Shown one piece after another: positions 12,329 to 23,824 of a stretch of DNA of 64,000 nt. The notes beneath the pieces are model-generated. The model did no database searches, was not told the DNA's origin, and worked only from the letters and a program-made list of their open reading frames with translations. Numbering within the stretch: position 1 is the stretch's first letter; each line of letters starts with the position of its first letter. The translations under genes and the position numbers were made by a program. Origin of the DNA: Phallus indusiatus (Eukaryota > Basidiomycota > Agaricomycetes > Phallales > Phallaceae); NCBI GenBank assembly GCA_027605045.1, contig JAQFWX010000004.1, positions 806,001 to 870,000 of the forward strand, read 5' to 3'.

Positions 12329-13555
12329 TCAGACCAATTATTGATTTTTAACGAAGTCCCGATTATTGGAGAATATTTCTGACGACGAAAAGTGCTGGTT
12401 CCACGTAGCAGGAACGTCGAGAACCGCAAATGCCCTAGAAGCGAGCCCAGCAGTGCCAAAAAAGTGTACCTTTGTTCACGTATAAGAACTGTCAAAGGTC
12501 AACGTTTCAACGTCCAACTTGGACCGATAAGCCATTGGTTGAAGTCGGTTCTAAGTTCCAACCTGAGTCGAATAATAGCTGAGACGGGTAATGTCTAGTT
12601 AGTACGGATTCAGCCTAAATTAGTTTTGACTCGACCGAGGAAACAATGGAAGTTCCTTAGACATGTCAATCAAGGAAAAAACAATAATGCGGTTCGAATA
12701 TTTTGAGGGTAATAGCGAGTGCTAGCTCTCACCGCCTAAGACACATTGTCCCTCGACATTCACCTAAAATCGGACCTTCGACTGCACCGCGACATAGCTG
12801 AAGCGGATATGTTTAAGCGCACCATGACGAGTATATTATTAGGTACCCAGAGTCGCGCTGTCATGTCAATAGCTAGACTACAAAAAAATCGTTATATGGA
12901 GAAATTACAAGGATCTCTGCACATAAGGTAACACACCAAATTTTGCGCAATTGAAAAGCTTAGACTAATAATAGACATATTTATGATTAAATTCGATTGA
13001 GCTAAACCTTCCATGAAAGGAGCTTGACAGCTCATCGTGGTTAAGTTCGACTGCAGTGATTGGGAGAAGGCACAATGAATGTCGGACCATCTATGTATAT
13101 CCTGTACACGAATGTGAACTAAAAAACTCGAAAACGGTAAAATAAGAGAAAATATGAATATAGTACCAACTTGAACGTATTCTATAACGTATTCTACGTC
13201 TCCCAAATTGTACATTTCACTTGGCGCCAAGCGGAACCGGTTCAGTATTCTGAAGGGCCTCAGCTCCACTTTCGGTTCCTGAACGGAATGGACCTGAGTC
13301 CGAGACTTGGACCGAACTTGGTTTTAGCGGTTTCAAACCGAATTGTGGCCATCACTAAACTGAATAAACACCGTCCAAGTTTTTCGCTCTGTGGAATGGT
13401 TCAAGGGGTTAATTGAAATCCTCGATAAGTTTGTAAACTCAACGTTCCTTCATTGTTGCCGTCCCTGTAACGCTGTCAGCTCCTGGGTCCTGAAGTATTA
13501 CACTTCTCCGATGGTCGAGTTTGTTACTTTGCTAAGTGATCTAAATGCTCACCTG
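12329..13555. other. shared upstream region between divergent copies A and B
   Basis: No gene was recognised. The 1.2 kb holds the upstream sequences of both divergently oriented copies. Several short motifs recur, for example CTTGGACCGA near 12518 and again near 13308, but their role is unknown. Confidence 0.4.
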
Positions 13556-13568
13556 GGGTATAAATACC
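13556..13568 (+). promoter_or_regulatory. TATA element of copy B
   Basis: GGGTATAAATACC followed by GCAGCAAGA, 78 nt before the ATG. It is identical in the core to the element of copy A, although the surrounding upstream sequence has diverged. Confidence 0.6.
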
Positions 13569-13645
13569 AAGCAGCAAGACCTTGAACTTTAGACCAGTGC
13601 GAATCCATTCACAGACATTTAACTTTCTTAAATCTCTCTTTAAAA

Positions 13646-14238
13646 ATGAGTAAGTTCCTTCACTCCAACTCAAAATTTCATTGAAACGATCTCATACTCA
13701 TTACGTTGTTCATACCCTTTACAGCCTTAGATTTTTCCAACTGCAATTGGATCTGGACGAACGAATTGCCAAGTCCTGGAGGAAATGTTCTCCCAGGCCC
13801 AAGAGCCTTCCGTCGTACCATTCCAACTCCCGACAAATTGACTCCCGTTTCTGCTAAAATCCTTATCACGTGTGATAACGTCTACACCGTATTCGTCAAC
13901 GGAATTAAAGCAGGGAGGGTAACTACTTCCCCACTGCCCAGGCGTACGACGTTCCCCTGCATTCCAAACACTCTACAGTCATAGCTGTTTACGCCGTCAA
14001 CGTTCAGCTCAATCCGCCCGCCCCGGGTAATCCTGCTGGATTGTTAGCCAAGATCCAAGTGACGTACAACGACGGGAGCGTAAAAACTTTCGTCACCGAT
14101 TCTTCTTGGAAGGCCCTCAACAATGACAAGATTCCCGTCGATTTTAGCCGGTCGTCTTTCGACGATGGGTACTGGCCTAATGCTGTTACCGAGGGCGTTA
14201 ATGGCAGTAGTCCCTGGGGTGTCATCAAGTTGCCTTAG
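13646..14238 (+). pseudogene. small beta-sandwich-like protein, copy B (frameshifted)
   Basis: The structure is as in copy A: ATG plus one base (13646-13649), an intron 13650-13724 with GTAAGT donor, then 13725-14238. It begins MTLDFSNCNWIWTNELPSPG and ends EGVNGSSPWGVIKLP. The frame breaks at about 13913 in GCAGGGAGGGTAAC, where the relatives have a Gly-Thr-Gly-Asn codon string; the exon sum is 3n+2, as expected for loss of one base. Downstream, the other frame continues with family-typical sequence (NPAGLLAKIQVTYNDG) to the normal stop. The gene therefore looks recently inactivated, or the base is an assembly error. Like copy A it has no signal peptide. Confidence 0.7.
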
Positions 14239-15490
14239 AGAAATTGTAATGCGCCCGGTTTGTGGGCGTAAATAATTTTTGATAACTTCCCTTTTTCTGC
14301 TCCTGTCTTCTTGAATACTTTGTTATGTATGGTTGGTAAAACGAGCGATTTCAGCGAACATGAAACTTTCGATGTTATAAGTGATTAAGATAAGGACGGG
14401 TACATGTCGTAGATTCCAATTGATCTGCGGGCTTCTTACTCAAAAATAAGTTCACGAAGGTGATGAAGTAAATTTTGTGAAGCATTGAGCGAGCCGGAAG
14501 CAAGGATGGTCTAGCCGAAACTGTCACGGAATGTCACACGAATGAAACTTCACGTCGTCGACGTCAGAGTCGGAGTCCAGACGAGGATGAACACGCGGGA
14601 ATTATGCCAAAACAGCGAAGCTAGTAAATGTCTCAGGCCTTTACTTCATAGACTTCCTATTTCCTACTTTCCTTAGTGGTAATATCCTATCAGTAATACA
14701 ATGCCTCTAGCTCAAATGTCTATGGACAACTCTGGTAAAAAGATCCTTCCACGCTATTATACCTGGCTTGAGAGCCTTGGAATCAGATATCCGTAAGTAA
14801 GAAATAAAACTTCATGCTGTCAATCTAAGCAATGTCAATACAGTTCTTCCGCCAGAAGTTACTGGTCGCCTTAAGGTCCCATACTCGGGATTACTCCCTG
14901 ACGCAAGAGAACAATTCAAAGACCCAAACTCAGTCGAACCGTTTTTAAAACCGAGTACGAGATATCTCACCTGAACTAGCACACCGCATCTCGCATTTCT
15001 GAGACACGTATGGTGGCGTATCATGATGCGGAACATGCAGTGAAGGCGCACCATGAAGTGGTTCACATACGATTGGTCTATGGTGTTGCAATACGATTTC
15101 AATCCGGCCTGCATGTCCTCTTGCTACTGCTGCTGTTGCTGTACATCAAAATGCAACGGAGACTGTCTTCCCCCGGAAGAAGAGGGCATCACCGACCCAG
15201 CCAGCGAATGATGGTTTTACCCCTGATTGATATGGATATGGATGCGGATATGAACCTAACATTGACTTCTCTCTCAGGAGCTAAGGGATCTTCGACGACG
15301 AACTGAAAAATATCGGATCAAATTCTTAATCACAAGTTTTGCCCCGAGTCGCACGCCGCTTACACTCCTGATCTTCGTCGCCTATTAAAGTATGTCTGTG
15401 ATGTTATGGTTTAGATGGTAAATTCAAGTTCTTAGTGATGGGGGTGCTTCAAAGTGATTCGCAGACTCTGAGCTAGCTACCGGTGAAACA
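14239..15490. other. gene-free spacer
   Basis: I could not support any gene. A short CTG-type repeat (Leu-rich frame) lies near 15120-15145. Confidence 0.5.
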
Positions 15491-15780
15491 ATTACACTGC
15501 CAAGTCCCCATCACCGAAGCTGCGAAATTGCGTCCCAGTCGCACAACGGCTGTCCTTGCAAATATCCTGCCGTCGCTAATGGTGCATACACACTCTTCGT
15601 CAATGAGGAACAAGTAGGAAACAGCAATGACTACCGTATTACGCACTTCTTTTATGGCTCACTGTTTTCCCAGTGCGGGACGCTTGCGAGTGTTACGTGT
15701 TTCAAAGGCGGCACTGTTTTTCATTCGATGATAGTTCAAAACACAATACCACTGAAGAGGCCCTCGTGATTGTTCTTCCT
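15491..15780 (+). pseudogene. small beta-sandwich-like protein, relic copy E
   Basis: Fragments of the same family survive in changing frames. CTGCCAAGTCCCC near 15499 corresponds to the L-P-S-P-G region. About 15565-15670 reads ANGAYTLFVNEEQVG, then SLFSQCGTLAS. About 15715-15760 reads CFSFDDSSKHNTTEE, matching the FSFDD...VTEG block. The segment between the second and third blocks, about 50 residues in the intact copies, is deleted. No start, no continuous frame and no C-terminus remain. Confidence 0.6.
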
Positions 15781-16889
15781 AGGACGATACTACTTCACTT
15801 CCTGTTGATGCAGCCCCTCTGGCCCTTAATTCTGATCCACACGTCTGTCTTCCCGAGAAATGCACTATTTCGGATATCCCTCGGTGAGCTTAATGGTCCT
15901 GGACGCAATTCGAAGAGGAATGAAAACATTATCGATATTGTTGCTGCATTGTGATCCACCAATGAAAGATGCTACCGAACAATCATTTGACTCGTACAGA
16001 TGTGGTGGAACAAGTATAATAAGTCGCTGGCGTCACTTTCCACCGACAAACAGGTCAGGTTCCTCAACTCTTCCAGTCATTTTGGAGTTTTCTAATGATC
16101 CTTTCCCAACATAAAGTTCTCCGGGATTACCCTGGAGTGCCAGGATGAGTTCTTGTTTCACTGATTCGGAAAACGCCATCCATCTCCTTTGTTACGCGCA
16201 TCAATGTCAACCAGACTTTATTGACCCGGCTTGCCTCAGTTAAAGTCCTGTCCACGTGCGATATCAGTGTTGAGCGTTAGCTTATAATTCGACGAGTCGG
16301 TTAAGATATAATGAAAGGTAGCAACCTAAGGATCTCAATAGGTACATAACGTCTTGTAGTGTGACCAGAAGAGAAGATATGTATGTACAGGTTGAATACT
16401 ATATACAATTGAATATGGTCTGTGCAATAGTGTATAGAATTCTGCTACGTATGAAAACTAATACTGATCCCGGGGTAAAACCGGATCTCAGGAAGAATAT
16501 AACCAACTACAACCAGACATATCGAGGGTTGGAAACTTTGTGCAAATCAGCTTGGGGATTTTTGCGAAGAATATGGAGTTCATTGATGTTGGCATTTTTG
16601 ACAGATCTTCTAGACAGCTGGTGTTTGGATGGGCACATGTTCGTTCTACTCGAGTTTACAAGTATTTTCGACTGCTTCGGATTCTTTTAGGCAAACTTGT
16701 TGGATTTGCCAACACGCACTAAGTAGTTTCTTTAGTATAGGATTTTTGTTGCAATCTCGCCTCCTCGTCCAAATATTAATAATCGGAAATTCCTGGGAGG
16801 GTACTTAAATGCTTGTATGAGAACATAAAAGCTAAGAGCAAGAGTCGCAAAGCTCACCAGTGTTTTGACAACTTCAATCCCTTAGCATT
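15781..16889. other. gene-free spacer
   Basis: No supported gene. A weak candidate TATA (ACATAAAAG, about 16823) lies upstream of copy C. Confidence 0.5.
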
Positions 16890-17532
16890 ATGAAATTGAC
16901 CAGTCAGTTCATCCTCTTTGATTTTGACTTTCAATCTTTATTCATACTTTCAACGACTAGATTCTTTGTTCGCTCTGGTGTCCTCATCCATTGCGCTCGT
17001 CGCGGCATTGGATTTTTCCACTTCCCAGTGGATCTGGACGAATGAGCTACCGAGTCCTGGAGGATATGTTCCTGCAGGCGCAAGAGCCTTTCGTCGATTC
17101 ATTCCAACTCCACAAGGACTGACGCCTGTGTCCGCAAATATCTTGATCACCACTGATAACTCATACACTCTATTTGTTAACGAGAAGCAAGTAGGAACGG
17201 GTAACAACTGGCCTACCCCGCAGTCCTTTTGCGTTCCTTTGTTTTCTCCGTGTGGGACACTTATAGCGGTAACGGGGTCGAACGCAGCTGTCGGTTCGGC
17301 TGGGGTATTAGCAACGATCCAAATAACGTTCAATGACGGTAGTGCGCAGACCTTCGTCAGCGATGCTGGCTGGAAGGCTCTCAATGCTACTATCATCCCC
17401 AGCAACTATAGCTCGTTTTCTTTCGATGATGCCTATTGGCCTAATGCTGTTACGGAGGGAGTTAACGGCAGTCCTCCGTGGGGATTTATTACCGCACCTT
17501 CGAACACCTCTTGTGGGTGCGCTAGTTCTTAG
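16890..17532 (+). CDS. small beta-sandwich-like protein, copy C (secreted form)
   Basis: Exons are 16890-16902 and 16961-17532, giving 194 aa. The first intron (GTCAGT...GACTAG) falls at the same place as in copies A and B, but exon 2 begins further upstream, so the protein starts MKLTNSLFALVSSSIALVAA. This is a good signal peptide, with cleavage expected before LDFSTSQWIWTNEL. The core carries all family blocks (ANILITTDNSYTLFVNEKQV, VLATIQITFNDG, FSFDDAYWPNAVTEGVNG) and ends with a Cys-containing tail (NTSCGCASS). It is intact and presumably exported to the wall or medium. The ligand is unknown. Confidence 0.8.
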
Positions 17533-18958
17533 CCCTTACGCAGTAGCTCCTATAGTATCATTTCAATGTTGATGTCTTTTGAGGAAATTTCCTTATTGTT
17601 TCTTTTTGTATCTTCACCACTTCTCGGCGCACAAATAAATGTCAAATTATGTACTTATAGAGGAAGGCACTTATCGCAAATTATGCCAATTTCGACCGGA
17701 GGTCCCTCGACTTGGAAGAGGCTCGCCAAGACCTCCAACAAGCTGTACAACGCATTTATGCTAGTATTTGATTTTCTGGAAAAAGACAGTACTGACATTT
17801 GAGTACAACCTTCCAACGCTGGTTCGACCCGTCGCCCGAGGCAGTACTAGTGGGACTTGGCCATGGTGAAGGTTTCACCCGATCCAGTATTAATTCTCCA
17901 AAAGACCTGTATGCATATTTACATAGGGTGAGCCTCATCTGTGTTTCTCTACAGCTAAATGGTAGCTGACCTCAATTCGGGGGAAGCAACCGATTATACT
18001 TGTTATGGGAGGTACTGTAAATAGGGCTTTGCGAAAAACTGATTTTTGATGAAAACTGACAGGCTCTTGTCAATGCTGCATAGCCGAGAGTCAATCTCAA
18101 GCTCAGTCTTTAGGGAGCGATTCATTACATATTATTACCTATCACCTCCATCGATACATAAGGCCCTCATGAACCCCGTAGGGTCGCAAGGTTTGTAAGG
18201 CTTATGGGCTGCCTTGTACATGCCTGATACCCGGGCGCACGGCTAGGAATGTGATAGGGGTTGGGGAATGTGTGAGGCTTGGATTGGAGTTTGAGGTCGG
18301 ATAAGATTGGTAAACCAACCTAAGATTTGTACTCACTTTATACCCACGCACTTTGGGTTGCATTGACCTTACGCTCAAGTGCACATCGCCCAAGACTTTG
18401 GGAGCCGCAATGTATTGCACCGGGTGGTAAGGTTGTCTGAGCCTTGGTGGACCTTCGAAAATACTACGTCAGACGCTCATTTGTTCACTCAGATCTAAGC
18501 GACCCCAAAGCATTGTCAGAGTCACCACGGGTTGCAGCGGCGAATTCGGGTTAGTGTTGGAATCCCAGGACGATAAAGTAGCGGACACGAAGGTGTAGAC
18601 TATATAAGCGCCGTGACTAGTACTGTATACAGGAGTAACTCATATTCCAACAGTTAGCCCCGTGAATGACGCGTGCGGGGACGATGGCAAGTGTGTGCGG
18701 TTACAAAGATTAGCGATTAAGCTTTGGGGACAACCACTCGACGAAGGATGGACAAGTTGGCGTTGCGGAGTCGTCGCCATGAAAGCAACCTGTCACGCCG
18801 TATCACAATGCGATCTCTCAACTTGGCGTTAGCTGCGTTAAGTATCTTCTGGTCTCTCTTTGACTAGGAACGCAATTAGTATATTAACTTGGGGGCCATC
18901 CATCATATTTACACCACGTCACACGGCACACAAAGAACACAGGGTTCGAACACATATC
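17533..18958. other. gene-free region
   Basis: No supported gene. Open frames at 17566-17802 and 18202-18420 lack codon or domain support. A TATATAAG at about 18602 has no recognisable gene behind it. Confidence 0.5.
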
Positions 18959-19462
18959 TTAATCAAGAACAGTTGCAAACTTGTACTCTTCGATCCCTAA
19001 CGAGTTCAAAGATGAGCCCATGTATCCAGCAGGGATTATCAATGATTCGATAACAGACATACCTGCTTCCTTAAGCAACTGTTCGGCCTTCCCGTCCTTC
19101 TCGCACGGCTTAAACTGCGGAATTTTTGCCGGGTCCATATCCTTATACCCACTGAATCTCTCGGACTGAGTGATAAGCATCCATTCAATATCAAGAACCT
19201 CTCCAACTCTTCTGAAGTTTATACGATGAGGGTATGTTTTCTCGAGTACGGCCATCCGGATAGAATAACTATCCCGAGATCGATCGAGTTGCGTTTGCAG
19301 CAACCGCTCCGCCCACTGAGCCGCAACTTCGTGACTGATAACAAAGCCACCCATTCGATGGTGGCGTGGCGGAGCTCTTCGCGGCTCGTTGAATGAAGTA
19401 GAAGACATAGAGAAGTTAACTGTAACTGTCGGGTGTTTCAAATCCGTTGATACGGCAGCCAA
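18959..19462 (-). CDS. hypothetical protein
   Basis: An uninterrupted 167-codon frame with soluble-protein composition. A downstream Met (MSSTSFNEP, start 19408) is an equally plausible start and would give 149 aa. It contains a basic Pro/Arg stretch (RRAPPRHHR) followed by helical-looking sequence (VAAQWAERLLQTQLDRSRDS). No signal peptide, membrane segment or known domain was recognised. It stands alone in a gene-poor region. Length and composition favour a real gene over chance, but moderately. Confidence 0.5.
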   Translation of the reverse strand: MAAVSTDLKHPTVTVNFSMSSTSFNEPRRAPPRHHRMGGFVISHEVAAQWAERLLQTQLDRSRDSYSIRMAVLEKTYPHRINFRRVGEVLDIEWMLITQSERFSGYKDMDPAKIPQFKPCEKDGKAEQLLKEAGMSVIESLIIPAGYMGSSLNSLGIEEYKFATVLD

Positions 19463-22057
19463 ATGGGATGTGGATTCACTTGTGGCAAGGACGATGGTTG
19501 TGATTGTGCAATGTGTAGACTCGTTTCCAGCCCCTACTTTTTTACGGCTGGCAGAGCGAGCCTACGTAGGGACTGGGAGAAAATATGCGGAGGCATAGGG
19601 AGTAAAGTCGCGGGCGCTTCAGTTTCGAGGACTTGGCGAAATTCAGCTTCCTCGCATCAACATGTCCCACAGTCCCAGCATCCTCTAGGCCTTTTTGACA
19701 CAATCAAGAGAGCATTAATAACTTTTATTCGATACTTTCAATTATTATATGTAACGTAAACCCGGCACTAGTAGTTGGGTGCGCATAAGACAGTTGCATT
19801 GAAGATTTATAAACAAGACTACACAAAAACCAACTTGAAAAGAAAGATTAAAAATGAATGACGAGTGAAAACAATGAAATCTGCTTTGGACGAGTTTCTC
19901 GCATGAGAGGTCGGAGTTTGCGCAGTTACATATGATTAGGTAGAGCAAACCTCGCGGATTCACTGGCGGTCGTCTCATGCAAAATGCGTACGTATACGAC
20001 ATCAATCATGATCTAATCGATATTGTAGTGATGGGCATATTGTTCACTAGCTTCCACAGTGATTATGGGAAGAAAATGAAGTATCCGAAGTGTTATCAGT
20101 TAAATCAAAACCCTGGTCATATTTGAATGGTGACTGATAGTAGTCGAGAAGAACGCAGGGATGTTGATGGGCTGCCTCAACGGTGCCGTTATATATAATT
20201 AGCATCGCAGCGCTCCCGTCCTGGGTCATAGTATTTTCCCGAATCACGAACAATAACGAGACCGTAGATATTTATTCGGAATTGTTATTGGGATCCGGAA
20301 ACCATTCCGCGAATGCGAGGACCAACGCAAAGCGACAGTATAGCGTTTATCACCATAAGCATGGGTGCATGATCATTTTGAATTGGATTGGCATACAAGC
20401 GATATGATAATTAGATTATACCTCCCATATAAGTACCTCTCATGACCAATCATCAAGCTTTGACAGCAAACTTCCTTACGGAAAAGTGGATATCCTTCTT
20501 CCGTTGTTTCTCTGTTTTCAAGGAACGCTCGTGCTAATAGAAGGTTAGAAAAGCGACGTAGGCACAGTAGAGTGACAACGCACGGGTGTTAACCGTCTAC
20601 GGATAGCACGGGTCTTTTTATATCTTAAATCAAGAGGAAGATAGTTCTTTCCCTTGTAGAATTCACGGAGGTTTTGGCGTTGCTTCTGGGTTATGACGGT
20701 CAATACACGAGCAATTGATTTACGGACGGTGTTGCTAGATAGCAAAACAAATCAATAAGCGCATATTGTATATGAAAGCATCTACGACGCCTCACATTTT
20801 AGTTAGCTTAGCTGCCGAACCACCAGCAATTTTCTGGACACGTAGCGAGGACAGTTCTTGTTTAAGCTCCAAGAGCATCTTCGACAAGTCATTTTTTGAC
20901 CTAAATATCTCGTTAAGTACGCTGTGACCTCCAGGTCAAAAGTACAATTACTGACTTGGATTGAAGTTCGTATGCCTTGATCTTGTTGGGCATGGTGTTG
21001 AATCGGGAGGGTCTGTGTTCGAAGTAATTAAAGCAAAAACAATCAGTCTATTCTGTTAAAAAAAGCAAGGCTTGTCAATCGCCGTACCTTGAGGAAAAGA
21101 ATGGGTGCACGAGATACAAGGATTCAAACTCCGAACAGAACCTTACTCTGGTGCTAATGCAGTTGCTTACGTACTCTTTCCAACAGGACGGATTACTCCG
21201 TTCAAAGTAGCCCGTCATTCCGATTGGTCACCGAGTTTAAGGAATGGAACATCGGGCCGAAAGTCCACTAGCTCTGCCCGTTGACGTGCGCATGCAAGCT
21301 CGATATCAACGCATTTGAAGCATACCGTTTTCTCACTTCTGTGCTTATCCTAAACTGGGAAAAAAATTCGGTTATTTGATTTTCTGCGCTCATTTTTGAC
21401 GGGATCTCCGGCCATTCAAGTTGTGAAAGCAGAACACATGGTAATCCTGGGGACTGAACTTCACGCTTCGGAGTGTGCGCAAGGGACACTTTCAACCGTA
21501 ATCGGGGCACTTTCATCTTTCGTCGGGTGTTAAATATTTAATGACTATCGCTAGTCTACCAGTCAAATTGCTTCATGTTTAGCTTATCAGTGTCAATCGG
21601 TGAGTCAGTGGCGTTTGTCGCAAAAAATTCCTCATGAAGCTTCAACGTTTCAACGGCAGATTAACATGCCGGTGTTCATAAATTGATTGCATTCAGCCGA
21701 GTCATCACTACAATTGGCACTCAAGCGGCAACCGGTGAATGTCATGTAAAAAAAAGGAAATGCACTCGGATAAAAAAACCGCGCCCTGTACGTGCCGGTT
21801 TCGGGATCCCTTAGACCTGAAAGTTTGAACATGAACCTCGTCTCATGCCTCTTCATTCACCTCATTATGGGCTTTGTATCAAGCATATTCAGCCACTTAT
21901 TTTACATCACTGCGTGTATGTATAATATATATTAATTATGGACTACTTTTGCTTCTGATCATGACTTTCAGCTGATGGGTGGTAAAGCGCTTGGCATACC
22001 AAATGTCACGATCAGACCTGAGATTGGGACGCGCGCCGTAATCTCCTAGTGTAAATG
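19463..22057. other. 2.6-kb gene-free region
   Basis: Short frames only, with no domain or splice-supported continuation on either strand. Confidence 0.55.
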
Positions 22058-22064
22058 TATAAAA
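22058..22064 (+). promoter_or_regulatory. TATA box of the chitin deacetylase gene
   Basis: TATAAAA followed by GG, 135-141 nt upstream of the ATG at 22199. Confidence 0.5.
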
Positions 22065-22198
22065 GGATAAGGCCCTACAAAATGCAGAAAAAAAAACTGC
22101 CATATTAGCATTAATACGTCCGTCCCTTTGCCCTCCCTCAAGTGAGGCAATATTAATAGTCAAGAGGAACGACTAGAGCGAGGCCCACTTCGACCCCA

Positions 22199-23824
22199 AT
22201 GTCCCAGGTCATCCGTGTCGTTCTGGTCATCTCGACTGCTCTTATCTCGTTCGCGCATCCACATAACCACTTGGATGCTCGCCAAGAAATCCCTCGGAGA
22301 AGTCTGCCCGACACTTGGTATCATCCACCGGACCACCCTGTTCATCGCCTGTTCAGTCGGTCTAACCCTAATCCCCCGGGTTCACCAGGTAAGCTCACAA
22401 ATTTCAACTGTCCCTTTTTCGCATTTACCAAACACTCTTATTAGAATGGATGAGTCAATATCCTTTGACCTGGCTACCTCCAATATCAGAGGCAGCAACT
22501 CCACAGGCCTGGTTGGATTCACTAGTGGGAGCTGAGCAGCTGGGCTTAATACCAGACATTGCTGTTACGACCGCTCAGCCCAACCAAAATCCCCAGTATC
22601 CCGAGGGTCAAGATCCTACTAAGCCTCCAATTTGTTCGAGCACGTATGCATGTCGAGACCCAAGTGATCATTGGGATGCTCCCGATGGGTTTGTGGGGAT
22701 CGGATTCGATGACGGTCCAACACCGGTATAGTCTCAGTTCCCCAAAGACTGGAAAATTTTTTGACATATTCTCGAATAGGCGTCTCCGCCATTATATACG
22801 TTTCTTCAGGAACAGAACCTCCACGCAACGCATTTTATGATCGGTATGAATATAGTGTCCTACACAGACATATTTGCCCAAGCCCTTGCACTTGGTGGTA
22901 AGTAACATTAATTCTAAATTCTCCGGCACTTCTTTCTGACCGTCTCAATTTCATAACAGACGATATCGGCGGTAAATTTTATTTTCAAATCCAACAGACG
23001 GAATGCTCATCTTTCCGTAGCTCACACGTGGACACATCCCCTCATGACAACGCAAAATAACACTCAGCTTGTTGCACAATTCGGTTGGACACTTCAAGTT
23101 ATTAGCGATTTATCGGGTGGAAGAGTTCCCAGATACTGGAGACCCCCTTACGGTGATTCTGATAACCGTGTGCGGGCTATTGCAAAATATGTTTTCAATC
23201 TAACCCAAATTGATTGGAACGAAGAGTGAGAGGCTTCTCTTTCCAACCATTTTGCACATGCTCACAGACGACCATCAGTTCAGCGGATTGGACGATTGCC
23301 GCCGGCCGAACTACTTTACCTAATGTTGAAGGAAACATCACGCAATGGTACAAGGGTGAGTGATATAATTCAAGGTGTACGGAAATTCCAATCATTTGTT
23401 ATCGGTAGGCCCTAAATCACCCGGTTTGATCATTCTTGAACACGAACTCACAAATGACACCGTTTCCGGTTTTATTGATACCTATCCAACTCTGCTCGCT
23501 AATAATTGGAAGACACAATCTACAATTCGTTTATTCAGTGGGCCGTACCAAAACGCGCAGAATAACACTGATGCTGTCTCGAGTATGGAGTTTTTTATCT
23601 CACGTTCACCCACCGCCGCTCCAGCCCCAACATCGTCCGTTGGTAATAATAACGCTGTTGCTTCACCTCATGGAACTACAACACCGGTTCTGACTTCGAG
23701 TGCAACTGGCGCGTCTGGTTCTCCTTCTGCACACAAAAGTTCTGCTTTGACGCTATCCCCTTCTCGTGTTGTGCTGATTTGGGCTTTTCTGGTTCCATAT
23801 TCTATCTTTCTTTCCTGGACATGA
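22199..23824 (+). CDS. GPI-anchored chitin deacetylase (carbohydrate esterase family 4)
   Basis: Removes N-acetyl groups from chitin to give chitosan in the cell wall. Exons 22199-22388, 22445-22725, 22780-22897, 22960-22971, 23021-23225, 23279-23355 and 23409-23824 give 432 aa. A signal peptide is followed by the NodB fold with all five CE4 motifs: GFDDGP, HTWTH (metal-binding His pair), the R-x-W-R-PPYGD loop, DWNED..DW, and ILEHEL. The Ser/Thr/Pro-rich tail ends in a hydrophobic segment (VVLIWAFLVPYSIFLSWT), as for GPI attachment. The fourth exon is only 12 nt and encodes the residues just before the metal-binding motif; with its neighbours it restores GDDIGAHTWTH, the expected CE4 sequence. 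All catalytic residues are present, so the enzyme should be active. Confidence 0.92.

Noticed and set aside
18599..18720. TATATAAG followed by an ATG, suggesting a gene start
   Set aside because: Every frame after it closes within a few codons and no splice continuation was found.
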